The notes under the pieces were generated by a model, which saw nothing but the letters and a program-made list of their open reading frames with translations, ran no database searches and was not told where the DNA came from. Position numbers and translations under genes: made by a program. From Elusimicrobia bacterium GWF2_62_30 (lineage in GTDB: Bacteria > Elusimicrobiota > Elusimicrobia > Elusimicrobiales > UBA9959), in contig MGUK01000039.1 of assembly GCA_001799995.1 (NCBI GenBank), forward strand, positions 1 to 64,000: a stretch of DNA of 64,000 nt, written 5' to 3'. Position 1 is the stretch's first letter. Each line of letters opens with the position of its first letter. This document shows, one piece after another, positions 24,069-31,923 of the stretch.

Positions 24069-24608
24069 ATGTACCAAGGCATAAAGATATCCGGTTTCGG
24101 CGGACAGGGAGTGATCTCCGCCGGCTACCTGCTGGCCCAGGCCGGCATGATGGAGGGGAAAGAAGTGAGCTTCTTCCCGGCGTACGGCGCGGAGATGCGC
24201 GGCGGCACGGCTAACTGCTCGGTGGTAGTGGCCTCCGACGAGGTCACCACCCCGATAGTCACGTCCCCCGACACGGCCATAGTGCTCAACGAGCCGTCGC
24301 TGGCGAAATTCGAACCGACGGTAAAGCCCGGCGGCCTGCTGATCATCAACAGCTCGCTGGTGAACTCCAAGGCCACCCGCACGGACATAAAGGTCATTTA
24401 CGTGCCCTGCAACCAGGTCGCGGGCGAACTCGGCAACGCCAAGATAATGAACATGGTCGCCCTGGGCGCTTTCGCCGCGGCTACCGGCGCGATAACCATC
24501 GACGCCATAGCCAAGGCCCTGCCCAAGGTGTACAAGAAGCTAAAGCCCGAAGTGATAGAACTCAACGTTAAAGCCCTTAAGCGCGGGGCGGAGTTCAAGC
24601 TGAACTGA
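24069..24608 (+). CDS. 2-oxoacid:ferredoxin oxidoreductase, gamma subunit
   Basis: The 179-residue product begins 'IKISGFGGQGVISAGYLLAQAG', the hallmark of the gamma domain, followed by 'SFFPAYGAEMRGGTANCSV'. It completes the four-subunit enzyme. It lies 14 bp after beta with a 'ggagg' site, and an intrinsic terminator follows 20 bp after the stop codon. Confidence 0.93.
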   Translation: MYQGIKISGFGGQGVISAGYLLAQAGMMEGKEVSFFPAYGAEMRGGTANCSVVVASDEVTTPIVTSPDTAIVLNEPSLAKFEPTVKPGGLLIINSSLVNSKATRTDIKVIYVPCNQVAGELGNAKIMNMVALGAFAAATGAITIDAIAKALPKVYKKLKPEVIELNVKALKRGAEFKLN

Positions 24609-24628
24609 GCGCGGCAAAAGTAAAAGAT

Positions 24629-24660
24629 AAAAGCCCGGCTTTATGCCGGGCTTTTATTTT
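24629..24660 (+). terminator. Intrinsic terminator of the 2-oxoacid oxidoreductase operon
   Basis: 'aaaagcccggc' (24629-24639) pairs perfectly with 'gccgggctttt' (24645-24655) around a 5-nt loop. The T-rich tail 'ttttatttt' follows. This is a textbook rho-independent terminator. Confidence 0.92.
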
Positions 24661-24730
24661 CCCGGGCGCTTAAAGTATTGTATTATTACTTCAGCCGGCG
24701 GCCGGGCCCGCCGCAGGGGAATAATAACAG

Positions 24731-25549
24731 ATGCCGAAAATACTGGCGGTAGAGGACAATCCCGCTATACTGGATTTCTACAAGGAATTCTTCGTCGAGT
24801 CGGGCTTCGAGATAGAGACCGCCGAGGACGCTTTGTCCGCCATTACCAAATACCAGCTGTTCAAGCCCGACGTGATAATCCTGGACCTGGATATCCCCGC
24901 GGGCGGGGGGATGCAGGTCTTCGAAAGGCTCCGCAGCACCTTCAACGACCCCGTGCCCATCATCTTTTCCACCGGCAAGCCGGAAAAACTGCCCCGCCTG
25001 GAGAATCTCCACAACGCTTCCGGGCTGCCCAAGCCCGTGGACCCCGAGAAGCTGCTGGCCGAGGTAAAGAAGCTGACGGCCGGCGTCATAAAAATAGTGC
25101 CGCAGATGAACCCGGTCCCTCCGCCGCCCCCGTCCCCGGCGCTGCTCCAGAAGGCCGCCTCGGGGCAGCCGCCGGCCGCCGCCGCGGTCCCGGCGAAGAT
25201 ACTTGTGGTGGACGACGACCTGACCCTGCTGGAGCTCTACAAGGATTTCCTCGGGAGCGCCGGCTTCGAAGTGCAGACCGCCGAGGACGCCATAGGCGCG
25301 CTGACCAGGTTCCAGGAGTTCAAGCCCGCGCTCGTCATCCTCGACGTAGATATGCCGGCCGGCGGAGGCAAAAAGGTGTTCGAGCGCCTGCGCATACAAC
25401 TCGCCTCTCCCACGCCCATCATCTTCTCCACCGGCAACACCGAATCGGTGCAGGCCCTGGAAAGGAACCTCAACGTCGTGGTGCTGAAAAAACCCCTGGT
25501 CCCGGCCACGATCGTAGAGGCCATCCGCAAGCTCCTCAAACTTTCCTGA
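24731..25549 (+). CDS. Double receiver-domain response regulator (REC-REC)
   Basis: The 272-residue protein consists of two CheY-like receivers (about 3-120 and 155-272) joined by a Pro/Ala-rich linker ('NPVPPPPPSPALL'). Each has the acidic pocket ('AVEDN', 'VVDDD'), the phospho-Asp ('IILDLDIPAGG' with Asp52; 'VILDVDMPAGG') and the late Lys ('LPKP', 'LKKP'). No output domain or histidine kinase is present nearby. The two halves are closely similar, indicating internal duplication. It may act as a phosphate relay or sink, or by protein contact. A 'caggggaa' site precedes the ATG, and a -10-like TATTAT lies near 24681. Confidence 0.88.
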   Translation: MPKILAVEDNPAILDFYKEFFVESGFEIETAEDALSAITKYQLFKPDVIILDLDIPAGGGMQVFERLRSTFNDPVPIIFSTGKPEKLPRLENLHNASGLPKPVDPEKLLAEVKKLTAGVIKIVPQMNPVPPPPPSPALLQKAASGQPPAAAAVPAKILVVDDDLTLLELYKDFLGSAGFEVQTAEDAIGALTRFQEFKPALVILDVDMPAGGGKKVFERLRIQLASPTPIIFSTGNTESVQALERNLNVVVLKKPLVPATIVEAIRKLLKLS

Positions 25550-25550
25550 C

Positions 25551-25566
25551 CCGGCGACAACGCCGG
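25551..25566 (+). terminator. Short hairpin after the REC-REC gene
   Basis: 'ccggcg-acaa-cgccgg' is a perfect 6-bp stem directly after the stop codon. It lacks a T tract, so termination is possible but not assured. Confidence 0.35.
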
Positions 25567-25601
25567 ACCTTCAACAATTCCCTTCCTGCCGCCGTATTTT
25601 A

Positions 25602-25607
25602 TAGAAT
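25602..25607 (+). promoter_or_regulatory. Candidate -10 box before the ABC exporter genes
   Basis: TAGAAT ends 9 nt before the ATG at 25617. Only a weak AGG lies between, so the mRNA may begin close to the start codon. No clear -35 was found. Confidence 0.35.
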
Positions 25608-25616
25608 AGGTATGTC

Positions 25617-27398
25617 ATGCATCACGGCGACCCCAACGACGACGGCCAGGATCCTAAAGAGAAGATCAACTACAAGGCCACCTTCCGCCTGCTGGCCGGC
25701 CTGATCAGTACGCGCAAGGGCCCGTTCCTCCTCGCCTTCGTCTACATGGCCTCAGCCACCCTCCTGAACCTCTTTATCCCTATGATAGCGAAGTTCGTGA
25801 TAGACACGGCGATCCCTGGAAAGGATCCGAAAGCGCTGCTGCTGGCCGCCGCCGTCTATATCGTCACCACGCTGCTTTTCCTGTACTTCAACTATCTGCA
25901 GGTCCTCCAGCTGGCCAAGGCCGGCCAGGACTTGATAGTGGACCTCAAGCAGCGCATCCTCACCCACATACTTTCGCTGGATCTGGAGTTTTACTCCTCC
26001 ATGCCGGTCGGCCGCCTTAATGCGCGGGTGCAGTCGGACACCAGCACGCTTTACGCCCTCTTCACCAACACCGTCATAACCATCGTAAACGACGCCCTGA
26101 TGTTCGGGGTGGTCTTCTGCGTGATGGCCTTCTTCAACCTCAAGCTGACGCTGATGCTGGTGCCGATGTTCCCGGTGCTGGCGCTCCTCGGCTGGGTCTT
26201 CGTCACGGTCACCTCGCCCATGTTCGTCAAGGTCCGGAAAATAGCCGCGGAGATCCCCGGGTTCCTGACGGAACAGTTCAACGGCATCGGGGTGCTGCAG
26301 GCCTTCAGCCGCGAGGCTGACACCGCGGCCAAAATGGAGGAACTGAACCGCCGGAAGTTCACCGCGGATATAAACGTAGAGATCTACACGGTGGTCTTCT
26401 TCCTCAGCATCGTGTTCCTGCACCCGGCGTCCACCGCGGCCGTCTTCCACTACGGCGGCCGGATGGTGATAGACAACAAGATGACGGTGGGCGTGATCCT
26501 GCTGTTCGTCATGTACCTCGGCAACCTCTTCGAGCCTATCTTCCGCTTTTCCGAACACCTCAGCGTTATACAGCGCTCCTTCTCGGCCGGGCACAGGATA
26601 GCGAAGATACTCGCGCTCAGGCCGGCCCTTACGGAACCGGCGAAGCCCCATTACCTGACCAGCGTCCGCGACTCCATAGATTTCCGCAACGTCTGGATGC
26701 GCTACAAAGAGGATTCCGGCTGGGTGCTCAAGGACGTTTCCTTCAAGCTGCCGCGCGGCAAAAGCCTGGCCATACTCGGCGAGACCGGAGGCGGCAAGAC
26801 CACGGTGACCAGCCTGTTGTTCCGCTTCTACGACTTTCAGAAAGGCCATATCGAGATAGACGGGACGGATATACGGAGCCTCAGCCTGGGCTCGCTGCGC
26901 GCGGCCATAGGGCTGGTGCAGCAGGACATCTACCTGTTCCCCGGCACGGTGATGGATAACCTGAAGCTGATGGACACCTCCATCCCCGACAACCGCGTCC
27001 ACGACGCCATCCGGCTGATGGGCATAGAGGGTTTCTTCAAGAAGCACCCGCTCGACAAGAAAGTGCAGGAGAAAGGCGCTAATCTCTCCATCGGTGAGAA
27101 GCAGGTGATCTCGCTGGCCCGCGCCATGGTGCTGGACCAGGAGGTGCTGGTGCTCGACGAGGCCACCTCGAACATGGACCCGCACACCGAACGCCTGATC
27201 ACGACGGCCATAAAGAATCTGCTCCGGCATAAGACGGTGATAATAATCGCGCACCGCCTGTCCACCGTGAGGAACGCTGACCGGGTAATGATGATCTCGG
27301 GCGGAGAAGTGAAGGAGCTCGGCACGCACGACGAACTGCTCGCGCAGGGCGGCCTTTATTCCAAGTACTACCGCCTCCAGTTCGGGGAGGGCGGATGA
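25617..27398 (+). CDS. ABC exporter half-transporter, subunit 1 (consensus ATPase site in cis)
   Basis: This 593-residue protein has six N-terminal membrane spans and a C-terminal nucleotide-binding domain, the type IV exporter (MsbA/MDR) layout. Walker A is 'GETGGGKTT', Walker B 'VLVLDEATS' with the catalytic Glu, and the H-loop is 'IAHRLST'. Its signature motif is the deviant 'LSIGEKQ', not LSGGQ. The partner gene overlaps it by 4 bp and has the opposite pattern, so the two would form a heterodimer with one active and one degenerate site. The substrate is unknown; related pairs export drugs or lipids. Confidence 0.88.
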   Translation: MHHGDPNDDGQDPKEKINYKATFRLLAGLISTRKGPFLLAFVYMASATLLNLFIPMIAKFVIDTAIPGKDPKALLLAAAVYIVTTLLFLYFNYLQVLQLAKAGQDLIVDLKQRILTHILSLDLEFYSSMPVGRLNARVQSDTSTLYALFTNTVITIVNDALMFGVVFCVMAFFNLKLTLMLVPMFPVLALLGWVFVTVTSPMFVKVRKIAAEIPGFLTEQFNGIGVLQAFSREADTAAKMEELNRRKFTADINVEIYTVVFFLSIVFLHPASTAAVFHYGGRMVIDNKMTVGVILLFVMYLGNLFEPIFRFSEHLSVIQRSFSAGHRIAKILALRPALTEPAKPHYLTSVRDSIDFRNVWMRYKEDSGWVLKDVSFKLPRGKSLAILGETGGGKTTVTSLLFRFYDFQKGHIEIDGTDIRSLSLGSLRAAIGLVQQDIYLFPGTVMDNLKLMDTSIPDNRVHDAIRLMGIEGFFKKHPLDKKVQEKGANLSIGEKQVISLARAMVLDQEVLVLDEATSNMDPHTERLITTAIKNLLRHKTVIIIAHRLSTVRNADRVMMISGGEVKELGTHDELLAQGGLYSKYYRLQFGEGG

Positions 27399-29146
27399 TC
27401 TTCACGCTGAAGTGGCTCCTGCCCTACTGGCGCCGGCATGCCGTGCGCATGGTCGCCATCGTGGTTTTCGGCATGATCAGCGCGGCGCTGCACGCCTATA
27501 ACCCGCTGCTGATAAAGAACATCGTCAACGGCCTTAGCGGCAGCCCCGACCCGGAGTACCTCCGCCACAACGTGCTGCTGATCCTCGGCGTCGGCTTCGG
27601 GCTGTTCGCGACCAACCTGATCGCGCAGCGCAACAGGGCGTGGATGAACGTGCGCCTCGAATGGGAGATCCGCCGCGACGCGTTCAACCACGTCGTCACG
27701 ATGGACCGCAACTTCTTTCACCGCTTCACCACCGGCGACCTCGTGGCCCGCCTCTCGGACGACATTTCCGAGAAGATCTCCTGGTTCGGCTGCTCGGGCG
27801 TCTTCCGCTTCGTGCAGGCCTGCTTCACGCTGACGGCGGCCGTGGGCATGATGCTTTACCTGAACCCGGCCTTCTCGCTCTGCGTGCTGCTGCCGCTGCC
27901 GCTCGTGCTGTTCTTCTCCATAAAGACCGGCCGCCTCCTCAGCGGCAAATACAAGGAGCTGCAGGAATCCATCACCAACCTTTTCGACTTCCTGGAGACC
28001 TGCTTTACCGGCATCCGCGTGATCAAGGCCAACGCCAAGGAACCCTCGCAGCTGATGTACTTCAAAACCAGGACCGCCGCCCAGCGCGAGGCCGAGATCG
28101 CCACCGCGAAGCTGCAGGTCTTCTTCTCCTACTTCTGGAGCGAGGCCGGCTTCGTCTCCATAGCGCTGCTGTACGCCGCCGGCGGCCTGATGGTGATAAA
28201 CGGCCGCGCCACGCTGGGCGAACTCATAGCCTTCCAGTTCTACGCCAGCATGGTCGTCCAGCCGCTCATGGACATAAGCCAGTTCGTAGTGGCCGGCAAC
28301 CGCGCCGGCGTCTCGATAGCGCGCGTCAACGAGCTGCTGACGGCCCGTTCCTCGCTGAGATCGGGGCTGGGCGATATGACCACCCCTGACCACATCACCA
28401 CGCTGGAATTCTGCGGGGCCGGCCTGAAAAGCCCCAAGGGCGACAGCATGCTGGTGAAGGACATAACCTTCAAGGCCGAGCGCGGACAGCGCGTGGCCGT
28501 AGTCGGCAAGATCGGCTGCGGCAAGTCCACCCTGCTGTCGCTGGCTCTGCGCCTGAGCGAGCATGACGAGGGCAAGATGCTGGTGAACGACACCGACATC
28601 CGCAAATGGAACCTGCACATTTTCAGGGAGCGCGTGGGCTACACCGCGCAGGAGGCGTCCATCTTCAGCGGCACCCTGCGCGAGAACATACTCATGGACC
28701 GCACTTTCGGAGTGAAGCCGGGGATGCTCGAGAAGGCCCTGGAGACCGCGCAGCTCGCGCACGAGCTGAAAAAATTCCCTAAAGGCCTGGACACCGTGGT
28801 GGGCACGCGGGGCTTCGCCCTTTCCGGCGGCCAGAAGCAGCGCGTTGCCATTGCCCGCGCGCTGCTGACCGGACCCGACGTACTGCTGCTCGACGACGCC
28901 ACCAGCGCGATGGACGCGCAGACCGAAGATCAGTTCTGGAAAGCCTTCCGCAGGGAGCACCCGGACGCGCTCTGCCTGGCCGTCACGCACCGCGCAAAGA
29001 CCATCGAAACCTCGGACCTGATACTGGTCCTGGAGGAGGGGCGCCTGGCGGAGCAGGGCACCCACGCCGAACTCATGGCCATGAACGGCCTGTACAGGCA
29101 GATCTACGAAAGAAAGAAGCTGGAAGAAGAGATAGGCGGCAAATAG
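27395..29146 (+). CDS. ABC exporter half-transporter, subunit 2 (Walker B Glu to Asp)
   Basis: The 583-residue partner begins in the ATGA-type overlap with subunit 1. It has six spans, Walker A 'GKIGCGKST', a consensus signature 'LSGGQKQ' and Walker B 'VLLLDDATS', where Asp replaces the catalytic Glu. The H-loop His is kept ('VTHRAKT'). Its Walker residues would therefore face the deviant signature of subunit 1 in the degenerate site, exactly as in TM287/288-type heterodimers. It converges with the AEC transporter gene 8 bp away and no terminator is visible. Confidence 0.88.
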   Translation: MIFTLKWLLPYWRRHAVRMVAIVVFGMISAALHAYNPLLIKNIVNGLSGSPDPEYLRHNVLLILGVGFGLFATNLIAQRNRAWMNVRLEWEIRRDAFNHVVTMDRNFFHRFTTGDLVARLSDDISEKISWFGCSGVFRFVQACFTLTAAVGMMLYLNPAFSLCVLLPLPLVLFFSIKTGRLLSGKYKELQESITNLFDFLETCFTGIRVIKANAKEPSQLMYFKTRTAAQREAEIATAKLQVFFSYFWSEAGFVSIALLYAAGGLMVINGRATLGELIAFQFYASMVVQPLMDISQFVVAGNRAGVSIARVNELLTARSSLRSGLGDMTTPDHITTLEFCGAGLKSPKGDSMLVKDITFKAERGQRVAVVGKIGCGKSTLLSLALRLSEHDEGKMLVNDTDIRKWNLHIFRERVGYTAQEASIFSGTLRENILMDRTFGVKPGMLEKALETAQLAHELKKFPKGLDTVVGTRGFALSGGQKQRVAIARALLTGPDVLLLDDATSAMDAQTEDQFWKAFRREHPDALCLAVTHRAKTIETSDLILVLEEGRLAEQGTHAELMAMNGLYRQIYERKKLEEEIGGK

Positions 29147-29154
29147 GCCGGGCG

Positions 29155-30066
29155 CTACAGGAACTTCAGCATCGCCCAGTCGTAGAGGTAAAGCAGCGGG
29201 AAGAAAGCCAGCGTCGAGAAGAGTATGCTCTGCGAGACCAGGTCCGCGTCGAAGTCGAATTCCCTGGCCACGACGTAGTTCATGACCGCCACCGGCATGG
29301 CGACCTGCAGGAAGACCACCCTGGCGGAAAGCCCGCCGAACCCCGTCAAACCCGAAAGCAGAAGGAAGAACAGCGGCATGAGCAGCAGCTTGAAGCCGCT
29401 GAGCAGCGCTATGCGCGGCAGGTTATGCCGCACGCGCTTGCCGTAAAGGCCCACGCCTATGGTGAACAGGGACAGGGGCAGCGTGGTCCGGCCGATGTCG
29501 CCAAGCGCCTGGTGGACCAGGCCCGGCAGGCGCAGCCCCGAGCCGGCGAGGAGCAGCCCCGCCACCGAAGACCAGAGGATGACGTTGCGGGTTATCAGCC
29601 GCAGGAACTGCGCCGGGGGACAGACCTTGTCGCAGATCAGCGTCATGATCAAGAAGCCGAAAGTGAAGACGAAGATGTTCTGCAGCGAGGCCACTATGGC
29701 CGCGTAGCCCAGGGCCTGCTCGCCCAAGCGCATGGCCGAGACCGGGAAACCGAAATAGACGGTATTGCCGAGCGCGGAAACTATGACCAGCGTGCGGGCA
29801 AAGCGCCAGTCCACCGCCCCGGCCTTCCACAGGGCGACGGCCGCGAGCATAACGCCCAGGAGCGGCAGGGTATTGCCGGCGATGAACTGCCAGCCGAGCC
29901 CCGCCAGGGGCGTATCCGCAATTTTAACGATGATCAGCGCCGGCAGCGCGAGGTAATACAGGTACTGGTTGAACGCCTTTTCGGCGCCTTCCTGCACTAT
30001 GCCGTACTTCCGGAACAGCCACCCGGCGGACAGGATAAGCAGTAGATTGGCGATTATCGGCGTCAT
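29155..30066 (-). CDS. AEC (auxin efflux carrier) family transporter
   Basis: This hydrophobic 303-residue protein has about ten spans and the AEC pattern of two five-helix halves: 'LPALIIVKIA' early, 'GNTVYFGFPV' in the middle and 'QVAMPVAVMNYVVA' late. Bacterial members move malate, malonate or other carboxylates and some amino acids. It lies 11 bp downstream of the YidE-type gene on the same strand, so the two are probably cotranscribed. The substrate is not predictable. Confidence 0.85.
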   Translation of the reverse strand: MTPIIANLLLILSAGWLFRKYGIVQEGAEKAFNQYLYYLALPALIIVKIADTPLAGLGWQFIAGNTLPLLGVMLAAVALWKAGAVDWRFARTLVIVSALGNTVYFGFPVSAMRLGEQALGYAAIVASLQNIFVFTFGFLIMTLICDKVCPPAQFLRLITRNVILWSSVAGLLLAGSGLRLPGLVHQALGDIGRTTLPLSLFTIGVGLYGKRVRHNLPRIALLSGFKLLLMPLFFLLLSGLTGFGGLSARVVFLQVAMPVAVMNYVVAREFDFDADLVSQSILFSTLAFFPLLYLYDWAMLKFL

Positions 30067-30077
30067 GGGTCGGCCAG

Positions 30078-31730
30078 CTAAAGGAAAAGCAGCACGATCA
30101 GCTGCGCCGAGATCACGCGCATTATCATGACCAGCGGGTACACCGTGGCGTAGGACATGGCAGAAAGGTTGGAGGGAGCCATGGCATTGGCGAAAGCGAG
30201 CGCGGGCGGATCGGTCATGGAACCGGCCAGAGCCCCGCAGAGGGACATGTAGTTAAGCTTGAGTTTGGCCTTGGCGAGAATACCGACGATGATGATGGGC
30301 AGCACGGTAATAAGGAACGAGAACAGCACGATGTAGGCGCCGTTGCCGTTAAGCAGCGTCTCGAAGAATTTGCCGCCGGCCTTGAGCCCGACGCAGGAAA
30401 GGAACAGCACTATCCCCAGCTCCCGCAGCATCAGGTTGCCGGCGGGGGGGAGGTACCAGTTCAGCGGGCCGATATGCTGGATATAGCTGAGGACTATGGC
30501 CATTATCAGCGGGCCGCCCGCCAGGCCGAGCCGCACGGGCGTAGAGAGGCCGGGGAGCGCTATCGGGATGGAGCCGAGGATCACGCCGGCCGCGATGCCG
30601 ATGAAGGCCGGGATCAACTGCGGGTGATTGAGGTCCTTCGGGGAATTGCCCAGCGTCTGGGCCGCCTTGGCGACGGAGGCCTCCTCGCCCACGATCACCA
30701 GGTTGTCGGCGAACTGCAGCACGTAGGAATCCGAGACCAGGAATTCCACGTCGGCGCGGGCGGCGCGCGTGGCCACCACGTCGTACTTGCCCTCCAGGTT
30801 TATCTCCTCCAGCGTCTTGCCTATAACTTCCTTATGGGTCACCACCACGCGGGAATGGATGATGCGGCTGGGCAGCTTCTTCAGGTCCATCTCGCTCCTG
30901 GCGCCCACGACCAGCATGAACTTATTTACGTTCTCCTCTTTACCCACGGCGAGCAGGACGTCGCCGGAATGGACGACCGTATCGTCGTGCGCGAGGCCGA
31001 GCTGCCCGGCGTGATAGATGCGGGAGATAACCACGCCCAGCTCGTTCAGGGCGGGGATATCTTTTACCTTGAGGCCCTCCAGGTTCCTGTTCTCCACCAC
31101 TACGCTGGCGTTTATGAACCCGGAAGAAGCCTTCTCGGACTGCACCTGCAGCATATCCTGTTCGGCCTCGGTTTTGAAAAGGCGCCGGATAAGGATCATC
31201 GTCAGAATGATGCCCATTATCGCGCCGGGGTAGGCCAGCGCATAGCCGATGGAGGCGCTGTTCGCGGCATCGGGGCTTACCGCGCCCAGCGCCTGCTGCG
31301 CGGCGGCCAGGGAGGGAGTATTGGTAACGGCCCCGGAGTACATGCCGACGGCCGTGGCGATATCGAACCCGGCCAGCCGGCTGACCAGCACCGTCAGCAG
31401 CACCCCGCCGAGCACCACGGCGGCGGCCAGCAGGTTGAGGCGGATGCCTTCCTTGCGGAAGGAGGAAAAAAAGCCCGGGCCGACCTGCGTGCCTATGGAA
31501 TAGACGAAAAGGATAAGACCGAAATCGCGCAGGAACTCCAGCGTCTCGTGGTTTATCTCCAGGCCGAAATGGCCGAAGAGTATGCCGGAGAAGAGCACGC
31601 CCGCTATCCCGAGGTTGATGCTGAAGAATTTAATATTGCCTAGCGCCAGCCCGGCCGCGGCCACCAGCATGATGACGAAGACCGACCAGGCCACGGACTG
31701 CGGGGAAAACAGCAAAGCGAAGTGATCCAT
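30078..31730 (-). CDS. AspT/YidE-type putative antiporter with RCK (TrkA-C) domains
   Basis: The 550-residue protein has the duplicated AspT/YidE/YbjL membrane domain (about 15-175 and 380-550). Between them are two TrkA-C type regulatory domains (about 205-370). 'GMYSGAVTNTPSLAAAQQAL' and 'GSMTDPPALAFANA' are the paired discontinuous-helix motifs of the two halves. AspT exchanges aspartate and alanine; YidE relatives are uncharacterised. An amino acid or carboxylate exchanger would suit an amino-acid fermenter. A 'ccggagaactt' site precedes the ATG and a TAAAAT -10-like box lies upstream. Confidence 0.85.
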   Translation of the reverse strand: MDHFALLFSPQSVAWSVFVIMLVAAAGLALGNIKFFSINLGIAGVLFSGILFGHFGLEINHETLEFLRDFGLILFVYSIGTQVGPGFFSSFRKEGIRLNLLAAAVVLGGVLLTVLVSRLAGFDIATAVGMYSGAVTNTPSLAAAQQALGAVSPDAANSASIGYALAYPGAIMGIILTMILIRRLFKTEAEQDMLQVQSEKASSGFINASVVVENRNLEGLKVKDIPALNELGVVISRIYHAGQLGLAHDDTVVHSGDVLLAVGKEENVNKFMLVVGARSEMDLKKLPSRIIHSRVVVTHKEVIGKTLEEINLEGKYDVVATRAARADVEFLVSDSYVLQFADNLVIVGEEASVAKAAQTLGNSPKDLNHPQLIPAFIGIAAGVILGSIPIALPGLSTPVRLGLAGGPLIMAIVLSYIQHIGPLNWYLPPAGNLMLRELGIVLFLSCVGLKAGGKFFETLLNGNGAYIVLFSFLITVLPIIIVGILAKAKLKLNYMSLCGALAGSMTDPPALAFANAMAPSNLSAMSYATVYPLVMIMRVISAQLIVLLFL

Positions 31731-31874
31731 AAGTTCTCCGGGCGCTCAAGAAGGAACACTTATTTTAGCAAAATCCGCGCGGACGCGCCCCCGCGGAGGA
31801 GGAAGAGTGCGGCGGCGGACACCGCATGTCGTTTTTACGTCGGAGAAAGAATTTTAACATCGTTCTCTTTTTTG

Positions 31875-31920
31875 TATTATATTTCTGACTTAATAATTGC
31901 GGTTCTTTCAGGAGGTAAGG
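31875..31920 (+). promoter_or_regulatory. Candidate -10 box and ribosome site for homospermidine synthase
   Basis: In the 193-bp divergent gap, 'gtattat' (-10-like TATTAT at 31875-31880) is followed by a leader of about 37 nt. The leader has a strong 'ggaggtaagg' site just before the ATG at 31924. The strong site argues against the TTG at 31897 used by the ORF track. Confidence 0.5.
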
Positions 31921-31923
31921 CAA

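Noticed and set aside
24643-25704. A 353-codon plus-strand ORF overlapping the REC-REC gene
   Set aside because: It is an alternative frame of the double-receiver gene, very Arg/Gly/Pro-rich, and begins inside the terminator region.
31897-31923. Upstream TTG start for homospermidine synthase
   Set aside because: The strong 'ggaggtaagg' site lies inside this extension and points to the ATG at 31924.
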